A DNA stretch of 5,571 bases, from positions 1 through 5,571 of the forward strand of contig DAQB01000156.1 in assembly GCA_002502705.1 (NCBI GenBank), written 5' to 3'. Each line of letters opens with the position of its first letter. The stretch's first letter is position 1. Below are positions 1 to 5,352 of the stretch, in pieces. Both the position numbers and the translations under genes were made by a program. This stretch comes from Thermoplasmatales archaeon UBA582. Lineage in GTDB: Archaea; Thermoplasmatota; Thermoplasmata; Thermoplasmatales; Thermoplasmataceae. The notes below the pieces were generated by a model. That model saw nothing but the letters and a program-made list of their open reading frames with translations, made no database searches and was not told the DNA's origin.

Positions 1-476
1 GAACCTCAAGGGTTATGTTTGCAATGGGCCGGGACCGGGAGATGCCTTCATCGCTGTCAAGGCTTGACAGGTTTTCAACGCCGATTCTGGCAATAATAGT
101 TTCCGTCCTACTGGCAGTAGCAATGATGCCACTGGCATCCTTCGGAACTATAGTTGAAGCGTCGAACACCTGCGTCCTGTCAGCATACTTTATTATTAAC
201 CTGGCAGCCATAAAAACTCATATGAAATACGGGAATGTAAACAAAACAGGTGCCTCCAGTGGCGGATTCGATAAATTTTACCTAATCCCCATTGCAGGAA
301 TGCTGTCGATATTTATTTTCTTTGTATTTCTGGGGCTTGAAAGCATTATCATCGCAGGTATTGTGTTCGTGGTAGCATCTTCTTATTACATTATAAGGGT
401 AAAATTGCAGGGCAAGGGGAGGATAACCCCTTCTCACAGCAAGGTAAGGTTATTTGGAAGGTCAAGAGCGCCTTGA
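1..476 (+). CDS. APC-superfamily amino acid permease, C-terminal fragment (5' end outside window)
   Basis: Integral membrane transporter that would import amino acids, polyamines or related compounds. The frame is open from base 3 and has no start in the window, so the N-terminal two thirds of the gene lie upstream. The first visible residues are TSRVMFAMGRDREMP, the conserved loop of APC permeases (an S-R-x-x-x-A-M-x-R-D-x-x-x-P pattern). They are followed by the usual S-T-P and a hydrophobic helix (ILAIIVSVLLAVAMM). Three more helices follow, near VLSAYFIINLAAI, LIPIAGMLSIFIFFVFLG and IIIAGIVFVVASSYYII, matching the last four helices of a 12-helix permease. The tail is short and basic (KVRLFGRSRAP). 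The ATG at 15 is internal, not a start. Substrate cannot be told from this part. Family call firm; exact subfamily unknown. Confidence 0.85.
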   Translation, partial: TSRVMFAMGRDREMPSSLSRLDRFSTPILAIIVSVLLAVAMMPLASFGTIVEASNTCVLSAYFIINLAAIKTHMKYGNVNKTGASSGGFDKFYLIPIAGMLSIFIFFVFLGLESIIIAGIVFVVASSYYIIRVKLQGKGRITPSHSKVRLFGRSRAP

Positions 477-550
477 TTTTTATCTACCAGCAGGATGATC
501 CTTACAGAAATTTGCTAAATTAATAAGGATTCATTACGATTTAATATCTT

Positions 551-564
551 GAGCCATAAGGCTC
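551..564. terminator. Small perfect hairpin between convergent genes, possible terminator
   Basis: GAGCC, loop ATAA, GGCTC: a perfect 5-bp stem. It lies 75 bases after the permease stop and 17 bases after the stop of the opposing gene at 582-1115. Archaeal termination depends mainly on T-runs, and a short T-run (TTTTT at 476-480) already follows the permease stop, so a role for this hairpin is only a guess. It is the only clear secondary structure in the 105-base convergent gap. Confidence 0.35.
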
Positions 565-581
565 TGTATTTATAGAACCAA

Positions 582-1115
582 TTACAGGAATGACTTTTTC
601 CAGTTTATAAGATCCTCATTATTGAGCGATCTGATTTCAAGGGATTCGAGTATGTCAGTTACCAAATCATCGTCAAAGAAATTCTCGTACATTTTATCCA
701 TACTGTGTTTATACAGTGAATTCTGGGCAGATCTCAACGCACTGGTGGCCATTGCCGCTGCGAGTTTTCTTGACTCCTGGGATTCCTCTTTTATATCGGA
801 GGAAAATGTTTTTCCCAGGTCTTCCTTTCTGAGATCTATAAGAAAGTCCTGTACTGCTTTCTCAAGTAATTTGTTGTGTTCTTCGGCCAAAATTATTCTG
901 ACCTTGTATGTTGGATTGAATTCTATTTTATCATCTGTAACTTTGAACCATTTTATGGCGTCTGTCCTGAAGAAAACTTCAGCCAACGCCTTTGCAAATT
1001 CTTTTGGCTTGGAGAGATCAATTTTATCCGTTAAGTCATAAGTGACAAGGTCTCCATGCTCTGAAACCTTACGCAAATTCTCGATTGTAGTTTCAATATT
1101 ATTCTGGTCTGCCAT
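582..1115 (-). CDS. Hypothetical protein, 177 residues, soluble, mostly helical
   Basis: I do not recognise a family. The product starts MADQNNIETTIENL, is rich in charged residues (many E, D and K), has no cysteine, no signal peptide and no membrane segment. Residues 1-50 and 75-175 look mainly helical. A middle stretch (residues 52-74, DAIKWFKVTDDKIEFNPTYK) has the alternating pattern of a small beta hairpin. Residues 105-145 contain a Q-, S- and A-rich helix (ESRKLAAAMATSALRSAQNS). The ATG at 1115 is supported by a TATA-like box centred about 26 bases upstream, fitting leaderless transcription. The gene stands alone: a converging permease on one side and a decayed region on the other. An opposite-strand open frame at 622-1041 is a shadow of this gene. 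That it is a real gene is likely from its length, start and promoter; function unknown. Confidence 0.75.
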   Translation of the reverse strand: MADQNNIETTIENLRKVSEHGDLVTYDLTDKIDLSKPKEFAKALAEVFFRTDAIKWFKVTDDKIEFNPTYKVRIILAEEHNKLLEKAVQDFLIDLRKEDLGKTFSSDIKEESQESRKLAAAMATSALRSAQNSLYKHSMDKMYENFFDDDLVTDILESLEIRSLNNEDLINWKKSFL

Positions 1116-1135
1116 ATTTGTTAATTAAAATCTGG

Positions 1136-1161
1136 ATTATTAATTATCCCTGAATTATCCC
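1136..1161 (-). promoter_or_regulatory. Promoter of the 177-residue gene, with tandem 9-bp repeat
   Basis: Read on the minus strand, two copies of GGGATAATT (1161-1153 and 1150-1142) are spaced 11 bases start to start, one helical turn. The second runs into the AT-rich box ATAATTAATAAT (1147-1136). That box is centred about 26 bases before the ATG at 1115, the spacing expected for a TATA box with transcription starting at the start codon. The repeat could be a regulator or BRE-side binding site. Confidence 0.5.
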
Positions 1162-1202
1162 TTTTCTTCAGTTAATAATTTTGATATTTAGCTAAGGGTA
1201 TT

Positions 1203-1475
1203 ATGGCAACCTTACCAGATGAAAAATATTCTAATAAAGAAGCCAGTGCAGGGGTTTGAAACAGCTACAGGTGACCACATAACACCGGATATCCAACAGC
1301 CATTCCTGAATTTAGAACCTTTAAACTTGGTAAGGAGCGATATTCTTTAGGGGAGAAGAATAGAGGAATATGGGATGATCGAACGACGCATTTATCAATG
1401 TATTCTGATAGTGATATCATAGGACGGATGTTCGAATACATGACCGAAATGGATAAGCGGGACTATACTGATTGA
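1203..1475 (+). pseudogene. Possible decayed coding region, family not recognised
   Basis: No intact gene fits between 1116 and 1612, but open frame is present in two phases. In one frame an ATG at 1203 gives MATLPDEKYSNKEASAGV and then TGA at 1257 and 1272. The same frame is then open from 1275 to 1473 (66 codons, including GYPTAIPEFRTFKLGKERYS and later MYSDSDIIGRMFEYM) up to TGA at 1474-1476. The next frame, open from 1192 with an ATG at 1219, bridges the stops with KKPVQGFETATGDHITPD. A single extra G in the GGGG at 1251-1254 and one compensating indel near 1280 would join these into one protein-like sequence. This suggests a frameshifted remnant. It could instead be chance open frame; I recognise no family in either translation. 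Confidence 0.35.
1252..1269 (+). repeat. Diverged direct repeat, copy 1
   Basis: GGGTTTGAAACAGCTACA. It matches copy 2 at 1555-1572 in 16 of 18 bases. Extending left by 15 bases keeps an ungapped alignment with 24 of 33 identical. The copies are 303 bases apart, a multiple of three, and in the same phase read GFETAT and GFESAT, so the repeat may derive from duplicated coding sequence. Confidence 0.5.
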
Positions 1476-1554
1476 TAAAAAAGTAAACTCAAAACCTTTC
1501 AAAATTGGCCCTTCAACGCACATAAACTACTTTCAATAAGGGAAGCAATTGGCT

Positions 1555-1572
1555 GGGTTTGAATCAGCCACA
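1555..1572 (+). repeat. Diverged direct repeat, copy 2
   Basis: GGGTTTGAATCAGCCACA, the partner of the copy at 1252-1269 (16 of 18 bases identical). In the matching phase the context reads GKQLAGFESATLV and then TAA. It lies about 40 bases beyond the stop of the VapC-type toxin gene. The two copies enclose the decayed region. Confidence 0.5.
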
Positions 1573-1612
1573 TTGGTGTAAAATACTTTGAGCAAACAAT
1601 TCATTTAATGAA

Positions 1613-2104
1613 TCATGCGAAATACATTACTTTGATTCCTGCAGCGCGGTATATTTCAGATTTGTGAATTTCGAATTCCCTGTCTCTGGTTATCAATTCA
1701 ATATCCGCTTTTGTTGACTCCATCATTGCGTGAGCGTAAGAGAGGTGAAGTAAATCCAGTGCCCTCATTGGAATATCTCTTGAGAGTTCAACTGCGAACG
1801 ACATAATGTTGCCGCAATTCCCAATAGGCATTTCAACCCGAGTTTGTTGCACTGGAAGAAACAGGAGATCAAACTTCTGGAGAATATATAGAATCACGGC
1901 GTATGAACTGGACGCTCTGTCTCCAGAAAGTTCAGCCATGAGATTTACAAAATTCTTATTTCCTGACAGAAATGAGCTTAGTTCAGTGATCACTAGCTCT
2001 GAAACTACCTTTTCCCGTCTACGCAGCAATTCAATCGAACTAATGGTGGATGGATCCGCCGGATCAAGTGCAGAGACAATTACACTCGTGTCAATATATT
2101 TCAA
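1613..2104 (-). CDS. vapC: PIN-domain toxin, VapC type (endoribonuclease)
   Basis: Likely Mg-dependent ribonuclease toxin of a VapBC pair; known VapCs cut tRNAs or rRNA when freed from the antitoxin. The 163 residues form one PIN domain. The opening strand MKYIDTSVIVSAL gives the first acid, D5. E41 lies in VVSELVITELSSF; D117 in ALDLLHLSYA; D141 in LITRDREF. All four classical acidic positions are therefore present. The start is TTG at 2104, inside TTGA, so it overlaps the TGA stop of the antitoxin gene. The frame has a stop (TAA) six codons upstream, no ATG or GTG between, and the D5 strand needs this start. The overlap implies translational coupling. Length is normal to slightly long for VapC. 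Target unknown. Confidence 0.88.
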   Translation of the reverse strand: MKYIDTSVIVSALDPADPSTISSIELLRRREKVVSELVITELSSFLSGNKNFVNLMAELSGDRASSSYAVILYILQKFDLLFLPVQQTRVEMPIGNCGNIMSFAVELSRDIPMRALDLLHLSYAHAMMESTKADIELITRDREFEIHKSEIYRAAGIKVMYFA

Positions 2105-2364
2105 GTGAATCTGTCTCTGTTAACCAGAAGATCTTTGAGGCCCCCTGACAATTCGATGGGTGGTTTTCCGGTAGCTTTCTCCATGGACTTAAGTTTCTCA
2201 ACTTTTTCGGAGACCTCTGGAAATTTTGCAGCAGCGTTTATTCCCGCTGACAAAATATACCTGATCGCATCACTCTTTGTCCTGAAAAGGCCTGATCTAA
2301 GCATTCGATTGACAAACTTAGAGGTCTCTTCATCAATTCTGATCTGTATTGTCTCTTTTGCCAT
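2101..2364 (-). CDS. vapB: Ribbon-helix-helix antitoxin, VapB type
   Basis: DNA-binding antitoxin expected to bind and silence the PIN toxin encoded directly downstream and to repress its own operon. From the chosen start the protein has 87 residues. MAKETIQIRIDEETSKF is the DNA-contacting beta strand (about residues 4-11), then helix A (12-27, ending in SGLF) and helix B (29-45, TKSDAIRYILSAGINAA), a standard ribbon-helix-helix fold. The charged C-terminal tail (residues 50-87, KVEKLKSMEKATGKPPIEL onward) would wrap the toxin. An in-frame ATG at 2400 would add 12 residues, but a TATA box at 2387-2397 and the operator at 2362-2385 sit inside that extension, so the ATG at 2364 is preferred as a leaderless start. 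The TGA stop shares bases with the toxin's TTG start. Confidence 0.88.
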   Translation of the reverse strand: MAKETIQIRIDEETSKFVNRMLRSGLFRTKSDAIRYILSAGINAAAKFPEVSEKVEKLKSMEKATGKPPIELSGGLKDLLVNRDRFT

Positions 2365-2385
2365 TACAATTACGTAATGGTAATG
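2362..2385. promoter_or_regulatory. vapBC operator: 24-bp palindrome with four half-sites
   Basis: On the plus strand the four consecutive hexamers are CATTAC, AATTAC, GTAATG, GTAATG. They form a palindrome about the 2373/2374 axis in which 11 of 12 base pairs are symmetrical. It covers the vapB start codon and the presumed transcription start, directly downstream of the TATA box. Two inverted pairs of tandem half-sites are what two cooperating ribbon-helix-helix dimers would bind, so this is probably the autoregulatory site. Binding is inferred, the symmetry is seen. Confidence 0.7.
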
Positions 2386-2386
2386 T

Positions 2387-2397
2387 AATTTATTAAG
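2387..2397 (-). promoter_or_regulatory. TATA box of vapBC
   Basis: Minus-strand TTAATAAATTA, centred about 28 bases upstream of the vapB ATG at 2364. The spacing fits leaderless transcription of the toxin-antitoxin operon and decides the shorter antitoxin start. Confidence 0.6.
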
Positions 2398-2469
2398 CAT
2401 TTCGGTTCAGGCCCATTCAACGCTGGCGGCCTAGAACTATGGTTAAACAAAACAAGATCATGACATTCT

Positions 2470-2491
2470 ATGAAGAAAGCTAAGAGAAGGA
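2470..2491 (-). terminator. Pyrimidine-rich tract after tRNA-Thr
   Basis: On the minus strand the bases just after the tRNA are almost all pyrimidines (TTCCTTCTCTTAGC, then TTTCTTC). T-rich tracts serve as archaeal terminators and end many tRNA transcripts. The rest of 2401-2469 shows nothing I can assign. Confidence 0.35.
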
Positions 2492-2564
2492 AGCCACTGG
2501 AGGGTATCGATCCCCCGACCTGCTGATTACAAGTCAGCTGCTCTACCAACTGAGCTACAGTGGC
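2492..2564 (-). tRNA. tRNA-Thr, anticodon UGU
   Basis: Full cloverleaf on the minus strand, 73 bases including the discriminator. The acceptor stem is GCCACTG pairing with CAGTGGC. The D arm is GCTC-AGTTGGTAGA-GC. The anticodon stem is GCTGA/TCAGC with loop CTTGTAA, giving anticodon TGT, which reads ACA and other Thr codons. The T stem is GGGGG/CCCTC with loop ATCGATA; position 54 is A rather than the usual T. The discriminator is T, the archaeal identity base for Thr. CCA is not encoded and there is no intron. Confidence 0.95.
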
Positions 2565-2587
2565 AAGGTTTCTTAATATTAAACCGG

Positions 2588-2600
2588 TAAGTATTTGTTA
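2588..2600 (-). promoter_or_regulatory. Candidate TATA box of tRNA-Thr
   Basis: Minus-strand TAACAAATACTTA, centred about 30 bases before the mature 5' end, which would give a leader of a few bases. A second AT-rich box (TTTAATATTAA, 2583-2573) is too close to the tRNA to direct it. Confidence 0.4.
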
Positions 2601-2622
2601 AGTTTAATCGTTTTGATCTGTT

Positions 2623-2754
2623 GTAACTGATCAGTCTATTGGCCACACTTTTACGTGGATACCGCATGATGGGCAGAAAGATCCTTACATCATGATTACA
2701 TTATATTTGTTGCCGATACCGAGATAGATCAGGAGCAACGGACTGATCAGTTAC
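2623..2754. repeat. 132-bp segment bounded by 14-bp inverted repeats
   Basis: GTAACTGATCAGTC at 2623-2636 is repeated exactly in inverted form (GACTGATCAGTTAC) at 2741-2754. Each arm contains the 10-bp palindrome ACTGATCAGT. Between them lie smaller hairpins: CCAC/GTGG (2643-2646 and 2655-2658), CATGATG/CATCATG (2665-2671 and 2688-2694) and GTTGC/GCAAC (2709-2713 and 2735-2739). The arms sit just outside the tRNA-Thr promoter and the HPP promoter. It could be paired operator sites, a structured RNA, or a tiny inverted-repeat element. No target-site duplication is visible at its edges. Confidence 0.6.
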
Positions 2755-2768
2755 GATTATCCTTACGG

Positions 2769-2776
2769 TTTAATAT
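2769..2776 (+). promoter_or_regulatory. TATA box of the HPP gene
   Basis: TTTAATAT centred about 28 bases before the TTG at 2800. This spacing supports a leaderless TTG start. An ATG at 2787 is in another frame and gives only six codons. Confidence 0.55.
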
Positions 2777-2799
2777 CAGTTTTAAAATGTCGAACCATT

Positions 2800-3351
2800 T
2801 TGAATGAAAGAATTTCCGATAATACCTCTGCCAGAATACAATTCGTAAAATCCGCGGTCATTCCCTCGATATTACTCGGGATTACACTTTCAATTTTTTC
2901 AGCACTTTTTTTCGCTTTAAGAGATTATTTGATAATATTGGTGGATGCAAAATACCTGATCTTTGCATCTTTTGGTTCAACTGCATTTATCATGTACCTG
3001 ATGCCAAAATCCCCATCAGCAAATATATCGAAGTTTGCTAAAAGTTACGTAGCTGCTTCCCTGATAGGGTATGCGGGCTTGTATATTTCAGGTTATTTGG
3101 GAATTTTTGCTGCGATTGCAATTGTCGAAACGTTTATTGCAATCACCATGGTCGCACTCAAAGCTGAACACCCGCCAGCCGCTGCAATAGGCCTGGTGTT
3201 TACCATAAACAGGGTTGGAGTGGCGGGAATTCTATTAATTATAATCGGTATTCTTACAATCAGCGGCCTGACCATTATTCTGAATAAAACAGTTCATGTT
3301 GCCGAACAAGAGGAATCCGTAATACGTTCAAAGAAAAAGTCCAAGCTTTAA
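2800..3351 (+). CDS. HPP-family integral membrane protein
   Basis: Membrane protein of the HPP family (Pfam PF04982). Some cyanobacterial and plastid members move nitrite; most are uncharacterised. The naming motif is at residues 124-126 in ALKAEHPPAAAIGL. The conserved first block is ASFGSTAFIMYLMPKSPSA (about 56-74), where other members have a slightly different G-S/A-x-A and S-P pair. Hydrophobic helices lie near residues 18-40, 52-68, 83-102, 103-121 and 139-162, followed by a basic cytoplasmic tail (RSKKKSKL). The start is TTG; no ATG lies in frame upstream (TAG at 2725) and the first internal Met comes after helix 1, while a TATA box supports 2800. The next gene begins on the base after its TAA, so the two are probably co-transcribed. 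Substrate is not evident. Confidence 0.85.
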   Translation: MNERISDNTSARIQFVKSAVIPSILLGITLSIFSALFFALRDYLIILVDAKYLIFASFGSTAFIMYLMPKSPSANISKFAKSYVAASLIGYAGLYISGYLGIFAAIAIVETFIAITMVALKAEHPPAAAIGLVFTINRVGVAGILLIIIGILTISGLTIILNKTVHVAEQEESVIRSKKKSKL

Positions 3352-3741
3352 ATGCTTTTAAACATTAACAAAGCAATGATGTCATTAACCGTATCCACAA
3401 AACTAAACGGGCAGGAAATTGCAGGTGTTTTCCAGAATGCAGTTGGTTCAATAGGTTTTTCAAAAATCTATTCAAACGGACAGACAGAATTGCTTATTGC
3501 CACAGGGTCAAAGTTTTTTTTCAGATCCAACGACACGATCGGTTTTTTCCTTTCTGCATTTTATGATGGAAAAGAGACAAAGATTGATTTTGGAAGAGTT
3601 GGTGGCGGTTCTGGTATCTTCAACATAAGATGGGGCGCCGGGAACAAGGTGGAAGAGAACATAAAAATAGGAATTGCGAAGCTTGCAGAAAATGCCGGTG
3701 CACTCTTAAACGACGGAAACTCGCAACCTAATGGGATCTGA
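3352..3741 (+). CDS. Small hypothetical protein, possibly DUF6054-like
   Basis: Unknown function, up to 129 residues, soluble, no signal peptide. Strands dominate the first two thirds, and the clearest motif is GGGSGIFNIRWGAG at residues 84-97, followed by a helix (about 100-120). The G-G-G-x-G-x-F and W-G-A pattern recalls DUF6054 proteins, but this is from memory and weak. The ATG at 3352 follows the HPP stop directly (TAAATG). Two more ATGs (3376 and 3379) start MMSLTVSTKLNG and may be the true start: CTTTAAATG at 3345-3353 could be a TATA box for them, about 27-30 bases upstream. A run of eight T (3514-3521), encoding FFF, is a possible slippage point. It is likely co-expressed with the HPP membrane protein. 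Confidence 0.7.
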   Translation: MLLNINKAMMSLTVSTKLNGQEIAGVFQNAVGSIGFSKIYSNGQTELLIATGSKFFFRSNDTIGFFLSAFYDGKETKIDFGRVGGGSGIFNIRWGAGNKVEENIKIGIAKLAENAGALLNDGNSQPNGI

Positions 3742-3765
3742 TCATTAATTGAGATTTGCCGTTAT

Positions 3766-4668
3766 CTAGATTAAATAGCCAACGATCAAACCTGTTACAG
3801 GTGAAATTACCCAGGTCAGAACAACTATAAGGTATGGTTTAAGAAAAAGTGCTTTGTATCTGTATGAAAGGCCTGCCCCAAACACGCTTGACGTAAGTGC
3901 CTGAGTGCTCGAAAGCGGAAGGGAGAAAAGTGTTGCAGCTTCCACCATTATTGAAGAAACCGCGAGAGATGTCAGGGCGTTGAAATATCTCATTGAATAC
4001 ATATCCTCGCCAACCCTTTTTAAAACTCCCTTGCTCAGGAAAAATGAGCCAAGTATTATTCCTGATATTACTGCAATTTCTGTATATATGGAAAAACCTG
4101 CGAATGCAGCCATCAGCCCTATCGTGTTACTGCCGATCGTATAGGCGGTGAAGAAAGAGATGACAAGCAGAAGAAGCTTCAGGGCAAGTGTCATGTTCCA
4201 TGTTTTGTCAAGATGGATTTTGCCCAGATATCTGTTTACTGCGAACGATCCCGCTATTGCGAGCATGGGAGATATCACCCATATTAGCACCAGAAAATAA
4301 ACGTATCCGAAATTTAGGTTTAACCCGAGTCTCAGCGATATGCCAATAGCGGTTCCCACAAGTGCCATGGAAAGTGAAAGTGGAGATTTCAGTATCTGTG
4401 CAATTATGAAAATTGCTATTACAACAAGGAGCAGGAGAACAACGTAATATTCTGGAGCAGGGAAAAGGCTGTGGGCAGCTCCCTCCATGGATTTGCCCTG
4501 TAAAGCAAAGCCGGTTATGAAGCCGACCATTCCTATCATGGTCCCACCGATTCGACTGATAATCCTTGAGCCGATTAGTGTCCCAACGGCTGCGGACAGG
4601 TTATTTCCCGATACAAAAAGAGAAAGCAGGAAGATTAGTATGATCTCCAAAAAAGTTAGAAGGTGCAT
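3766..4668 (-). CDS. PiT-family phosphate/anion permease, variant without signature aspartates
   Basis: Membrane transporter of the PiT/PHO4 family (Pfam PF01384), expected to import phosphate by ion symport. The 300 residues hold about ten hydrophobic helices in two related halves. The first half has SGNNLSAAVGTLIGSR (20-35) and SPLSLSMALVGTAIG (95-109). The second has IGSNTIGLMAAFAG (178-191), SKGVLKRVGEDMYSM (212-226) and LPLSSTQALTSSVFGAG (250-266). These align to the canonical G-A-N-D-V-A-N-A, P-x-S-x-T-H and G-x-x-G blocks. The Asp of the first repeat is Asn (N23). The second repeat has Thr (T182) and seems to lack the next few residues. The usual His of S-S-T-H is Gln. The start ATG follows the TGA of the DUF47 gene with no gap, the standard PiT/DUF47 pairing. 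Phosphate is the likeliest substrate, but another anion is possible. Confidence 0.85.
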   Translation of the reverse strand: MHLLTFLEIILIFLLSLFVSGNNLSAAVGTLIGSRIISRIGGTMIGMVGFITGFALQGKSMEGAAHSLFPAPEYYVVLLLLVVIAIFIIAQILKSPLSLSMALVGTAIGISLRLGLNLNFGYVYFLVLIWVISPMLAIAGSFAVNRYLGKIHLDKTWNMTLALKLLLLVISFFTAYTIGSNTIGLMAAFAGFSIYTEIAVISGIILGSFFLSKGVLKRVGEDMYSMRYFNALTSLAVSSIMVEAATLFSLPLSSTQALTSSVFGAGLSYRYKALFLKPYLIVVLTWVISPVTGLIVGYLI

Positions 4669-5352
4669 TCAGCGGTTCACTGAATTAGAAACTGTAATTA
4701 CGTAATCAGATGCGTCTTCACAATCATCGAGGAGATCATCGATCCTGTGCACCATATTCAATATGTGCGTAAACACAAGATAGTGAAGGTTTTTCGCATC
4801 TGTATATACCCGGTCTATTATGTCATCCTTGATATCGTCAACGCTCTCCTCGAAGCGTTCGATTTTTCCCCGATTCTGGTTAAGTTCTTCCAAACCATTT
4901 GCCTGCAGCATCTGTTTCAGGGTATCAAGGGCCTGACTGTTGATATCAAGCATCCTGATGAACCTGGGATAAACCTCTGTTATTACATAATTTGAATATT
5001 CTTCGGCAGATTTTAGGAAATGGGACATCCTTATTATTTCCCTTGAAATGTAAAGAGATCGATCGAGGATGTCATCGCATGTTTCAACGAGATTCAGCAG
5101 GTGACCAAGAAGAGTCGAATTGACGGCGCCCTGCGTTATCTCTGATTTGAGTGCAAGTGTGAGATCATCACCCTTCTTTTCAATTGATCTGACCTCAGAT
5201 ATCAGACCAGTCTGATCCATCTGCATTGAGGATAACTGTTTTTTGAGAATCTCGGTTGCTTTCTGACCCAGGTCTGTGTACACAATAAGATCCTGGAGGG
5301 CCTGCCTCTCTCCTAATACCAGCAACCTTCGCAGGAATCCCTTGTTGGGCAT
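4669..5352 (-). CDS. DUF47 / PhoU-like regulator of the PiT permease
   Basis: Cytoplasmic all-helical protein of the DUF47 family (PF01865), related to PhoU; members sit beside PiT genes and are thought to control transport. At 227 residues it has the usual length. The metal-binding E/D-x-x-x-D clusters of PhoU folds are visible: E58-KKG-D62; E90-TCDD-ILD97; E168-ESV-D172-DIK-D176; and the acidic run HRIDDLLDDCEDASDYV (202-218). The opening MPNKGFLRRLL is basic and could touch membrane or partner. It is the first gene of the operon, with the permease abutting downstream. A TATA box lies at 5372-5391, and GAGG at 5360-5357 offers a weak Shine-Dalgarno four bases before the ATG if transcription starts slightly upstream. 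Confidence 0.88.
   Translation of the reverse strand: MPNKGFLRRLLVLGERQALQDLIVYTDLGQKATEILKKQLSSMQMDQTGLISEVRSIEKKGDDLTLALKSEITQGAVNSTLLGHLLNLVETCDDILDRSLYISREIIRMSHFLKSAEEYSNYVITEVYPRFIRMLDINSQALDTLKQMLQANGLEELNQNRGKIERFEESVDDIKDDIIDRVYTDAKNLHYLVFTHILNMVHRIDDLLDDCEDASDYVITVSNSVNR

Noticed and set aside
622..1041. 139-codon plus-strand open frame opposite the 177-residue gene
   Set aside because: It is a codon-phase shadow of the minus-strand gene: Ser- and Leu-rich, with no promoter at its start, while the minus-strand frame has a better start and promoter.
1806..2377. Plus-strand open frames opposite vapC (1806-2108) and vapB (2105-2377)
   Set aside because: Both lie antisense to clear PIN and ribbon-helix-helix genes and show no family features.
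1507..2423. GGCCCTTCAACGC (1507-1519) and GGCCCATTCAACGC (2410-2423), seemingly flanking vapBC like attachment or target-site repeats
   Set aside because: A 13-base match that needs a one-base gap is expected by chance about once or more in a window of this size; the flanks do not extend it and there is no integrase.
3093..3275. 60-codon minus-strand open frame inside the HPP gene
   Set aside because: Shadow of the HPP coding sequence; the HPP motif on the plus strand is decisive.
3905..4995. Plus-strand open frames at 3905-4144, 4487-4705 and 4747-4995
   Set aside because: All lie opposite the PiT and DUF47 genes and have no independent support.
5161..5175. A C-box-like sequence (GTGATGA on the minus strand), as in C/D box sRNAs
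   Set aside because: It falls in the DUF47 coding sequence (GDDL codons) and I see no matching D box or C'/D' pair.
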